In this document: positions 60,776-64,000 of the stretch, one piece after another
How the letters are laid out: each line of letters starts with the position of its first letter
How positions within the stretch are numbered: the stretch's first letter is position 1
Program-made: the position numbers and the translations under genes
The notes under the pieces: model-generated
The model's database searches: none
What the model was told of the DNA's origin: nothing
The model's input: the letters and a program-made list of their open reading frames with translations, nothing else
From: Motacilla alba alba
Taxonomy: Eukaryota > Chordata > Aves > Passeriformes > Motacillidae
Assembly: GCF_015832195.1 (NCBI RefSeq)
Contig: NC_052021.1
Location: 496,001-560,000, forward strand
Direction: 5' to 3'
DNA: 64,000 nt

Positions 60776-62839
60776 GTTAGAACCTGTATCTACACTACTA
60801 ATAAGTAAATCTGCCCATGCATTAGATGCACCTTTTTATTTAGCTGGGAAAGAACATCTATGCTCTAAAATGATAAAAAAACTAAAATTATGGAAAATAG
60901 TTCATAGACATATTAAAATGCATTTCACACCTCTATACAAGGTGGTTTTCCCTAAATGCAGAAGAAAGCAGGGATTGTACATAGCGCATTACCTCTTCAT
61001 GGGGTTATCGTGTGCTTTTTAAACCAACATCCTTCCCCAGTTGCTGTGTGGGGCACACAGTCACTTTGAGATGCTGAAGGGGCTGCTGGCCTACCTCTGC
61101 TAGAGACTGAAAGGGAAAAGAAAATGCAATTAAAAAAAATAGAAGACTGAGTAGGACATTGAAATCTGCATGATATTATATCTTGAATTCAGTTACACAC
61201 CTACTGGGGTTTTTTTTCTATTTTTTCCCCCTCTGTGTGAATGACAGAGAAGTTTTGGTAAGTTAAAAAGTTACATGGACAGTCAGTTTCTAAATATAGT
61301 AACTTCTCAAAATATATCCCCAAAGTAATGAATAAAAAGCTTTTATGAAAGCAACAGAGTTACAGGTAATATGCAGTAATTATTAATGAAACAGGGTGGG
61401 AAACAAAGCAAACAAAATGACTTTACTATCTTTGTTCTAATTTAGTTAAGAATGCATTAGGTTATTTGCAATGCAGTAGCTTTCAGAAGCAATGTCAAAG
61501 TGTGGCAGTTAACAAGATATTAATTGAAAGAAAAATAATTTGGAAATGTTATTGATGCAAATGTATAGAGGTACCTGTTCTTTGGATTTCGTACTTTACT
61601 GACAGAGACAGCAAGGACAGGCTTTTTGACTCAATGGCCCTAGGATTGTCTTGGGCTTGCTTCAAGAGAAATTTGAAGCAAGAAGAAATATTTCTGCATG
61701 AATCTTCTGCCAATCGAAAATCAGCCTTGCTTTTCAAATTACAGAACTGCGAAGACACAGATGAGCCAAAAATGAGAAATGGGCCAGAGACAAAGTCAGA
61801 GCAGATTCCAGCCAACATGAAGAGGTTTTTGACCACCTTGAAATTGGTAATTTTCTTGATGTCTTTCTTTTGGATTAAATCCTGAAATACCCATGAGTCC
61901 CTAAGATACATGAACAGCATCTTCTGTTCTCAGTGTACCTTGAGCTGAGGAATCAGACCTACACTATGTCCTTCTAAAAGCACCCTTAATTCAAATTAAA
62001 AACTCCAGAGGACTGGATTAGAAACTTCAAAGTAATGCCCAAAATTTTTTCTACATTGTAGTCTGCCATTGGGCAGAACTGTCATTTCCCCCTTGCATAC
62101 CTGCCATTCCAAAACCAGCACGTAAATCCTCTTTCCAGAGGAATTACGTGTGCGAAAGTGATCCTACCAGCTCCGAGTAGCTCTGTGGGCAGATGACACA
62201 CACCTTTCCCACTGGTGCACTTCAGTCCCTCTGGTGCCTGTATTTATTCTAGTGTAACAGCTTAAAAGAATTAACTATACTGACTCTTGAAGCATTTACT
62301 TTATAGAGATGCAATTTTTTTGCAGGACATGAGGGTGTGGCCTCCTTGAAATGGCAGAAGATGAGAGAGGAGGGAGGAGATGTGGCCGGGAGATGGGAAG
62401 TGAGCTGCTCAAAAAGCAGGCACTGGCTTTGCCTTCTGCTGTCTCAGTGACAGCAAGGGTGCAGTGCTGGCACTTGGCAGGGTGCCCTTCTCCTGGGAGG
62501 AAAATGGGAACGAGAAGCATCACTGGGAAGGCACAGAGCTTGAAGGGCAGGCAGAGGGTCACAGCAGGGCTGTGGGGGGAAACAAGCACATACTAGGGAT
62601 GTTTGTGAGAGGTGGCTGCTGGCAGAGAGAGTGTTGTGTGCTCAGAAGGCTTGGAGCTTCACGGCTAGCGTGACACGGAAAAGGACAGCACAGGGAAACA
62701 CAGCATTCACAAGTAGACCGGAGCATGGAGCTGCAGTGATGATACTTGCCACACTATGTGTGTAAGTTGGGCTGCAGAATTTGGCTCTTGAAAAGCAGAG
62801 TTCCAGGCACATTGTAGGAATGTGCTCCCTATGGACAGA
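60776..62839. other. host non-coding DNA, no gene seen
   Basis: Only short frames, with none recognisable. A GC-richer patch at about 62390-62670 shows no exon that I can support. Confidence 0.55.
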
Positions 62840-63260
62840 GTGACAGAACCTTCCTCTGTCCCCCAAAAAGGAAAGAGCCCAGAAGTTTCTCCCAGTGATC
62901 AGGTAGAAAAGTCACTGATAGGATCTTGGGGACTTCACCTCAAGTTTGGGGACAGCTAATTGGCCATAAGCCAAAAGGTCCCGCCTGGGCCATTGAGTAG
63001 AAAAGCACAGAACAAAGAAGCCAAATCGCTTTTGTGAGGTGTCTTTACCAGGAGCACAAGCTTGTGGCACCTGGATCGCTTTGAGTTTGTTATTTTGCCT
63101 TTATTAAATCTTTTTTGTTCCTGACGCTGTCACATCAGCCTCCTGCTCCTTTTATGCCTCCCGATGAAAGCTGAGCTATTCTGGGGTGTAGTGTTGGGGT
63201 GTTGAGAGCTTATCAGATCAGCTCGAAACCCCCCGGGCAAACGCTAGAGCACATGAGAGA
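62840..63260 (+). mobile_element. possible LTR-like element
   Basis: The run ccataagccaaaaggtcccg followed by gttattttgcctttattaaatc (an ATTAAA-type signal) and a G/C-rich tail looks like the U3-R-U5 of an avian LTR. No second copy in the window, clear ends or target duplication supports it, so this is tentative. Confidence 0.3.
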
Positions 63261-64000
63261 GGGATAGGGTAAAAAGCACAGCACAGTAAGGCTACAGCTG
63301 AGAACTCCTTTTGGCTCCAGCAGTATTAGTGAACAAGTGATATACAGTGCTGTGATGTAGAGGATGAGAGACACTGCACAGGGGTCACCCTGGGGACTTG
63401 CAAGAGCCTTTCATTCCTGTGTGTTTTCCTGGCTTCCTTGGCTTAGGAAGTCAGCAGGAGTGCTAAGACTACAAGCTATCCTTTTCTGGCAGGCCCCATC
63501 TCCTTGCTGATGGCTTCCTTAGCCAGAGCAATAAACACAAGCAGGAATGCAGTTGTAGGCAGCCAGGCTTTGGCCTGACCGTGACACTTTCTCAGCTGTA
63601 AGAATAATTTCAGAAGAGCAGACTGAGGGAAATATTTTTTGCTTAATAGGTTATAGCATCTCATCAGTCACATACCATACAACACACAATTTTATAAACT
63701 GTTGCACTTTGCCTGGATATAAATGGATTGTAACTGATAACCCATAAAAAATTAATAGTTAGTTGTAAGTTTTTTTAATGGAGTAAAAATATTGCAGTAA
63801 TGAAAAAGCTGACATTTTAAGGACTGCTAAAGCAACAGATTCATCAGAAAAATGAGTTAGCAAAACAACTGTGTATGTTCTTGGCTTTATATGACAAAAA
63901 AAAAGATGACAATGTTTACAGGCTAAGGATAGAGATCAAGACTGAAGGGGAAAAATGTAATATCTAAAAGAGTGCTAGAAAGCCAGTACTTTGGCTGAGT
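63261..64000. other. host non-coding DNA to the window end
   Basis: No gene, RNA or repeat boundary is recognised. Confidence 0.5.

Overview
The window is eukaryotic nuclear DNA from a bird, most likely a passerine. It is AT-rich, and I could find no host coding exon, tRNA or rRNA gene in it. The avian assignment rests on a CR1 LINE fragment and on several LTR families typical of bird genomes. The species, and whether the flanks are intronic or intergenic, cannot be told from the sequence.

The centre (22854-34336) is a nested pair of endogenous retroviruses. The outer, older element lies on the plus strand. It has LTRs at 22854-23147 and 34028-34336 that differ at roughly 8-9% of positions, a tRNA-Trp-like primer binding site, an array of about 13 units of 20-21 bp in its leader, and a decayed gag-like relic. 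A younger provirus, about 8.2 kb long and on the minus strand, is inserted into it. The younger provirus runs from its 5' LTR (32484-32967) to its 3' LTR (24749-25222). The two LTRs differ by 8 substitutions and two small indels, about 1.7%.

Reading leftwards, the inner provirus has a tRNA-Arg-like primer binding site, a candidate splice donor, an uninterrupted 584-codon gammaretrovirus-like gag, then pro-pol and env. Gag ends in a UGA-CUA-G context followed 19 nt later by a hairpin, which suggests stop-codon readthrough into protease in the same frame. Pro-pol and env carry many stops and frameshifts. The Env transmembrane subunit has a CX9CC motif, as in alpharetrovirus-type Env, while Gag-Pol look gammaretroviral. 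This fits the recombinant avian ERV type known from birds such as zebra finch.

The flanks are host non-coding DNA loaded with smaller elements. On the left are microsatellites, a 10-bp tandem repeat, a decayed LTR fragment (10595-10989), a long LTR with an 18-bp perfect palindrome (12328-13983), a solo LTR with a 5-bp target duplication (14325-14959) and an LTR-like element (20166-20740). On the right are an inverted relative of the long LTR (44880-45880), two more LTRs (47133-47540 and 47638-48293), an internally deleted CR1 (58975-59475) and a solo LTR (60124-60775). The LTR copies were recognised by comparing segments within the window and by recall of family consensus features; family names are not asserted.
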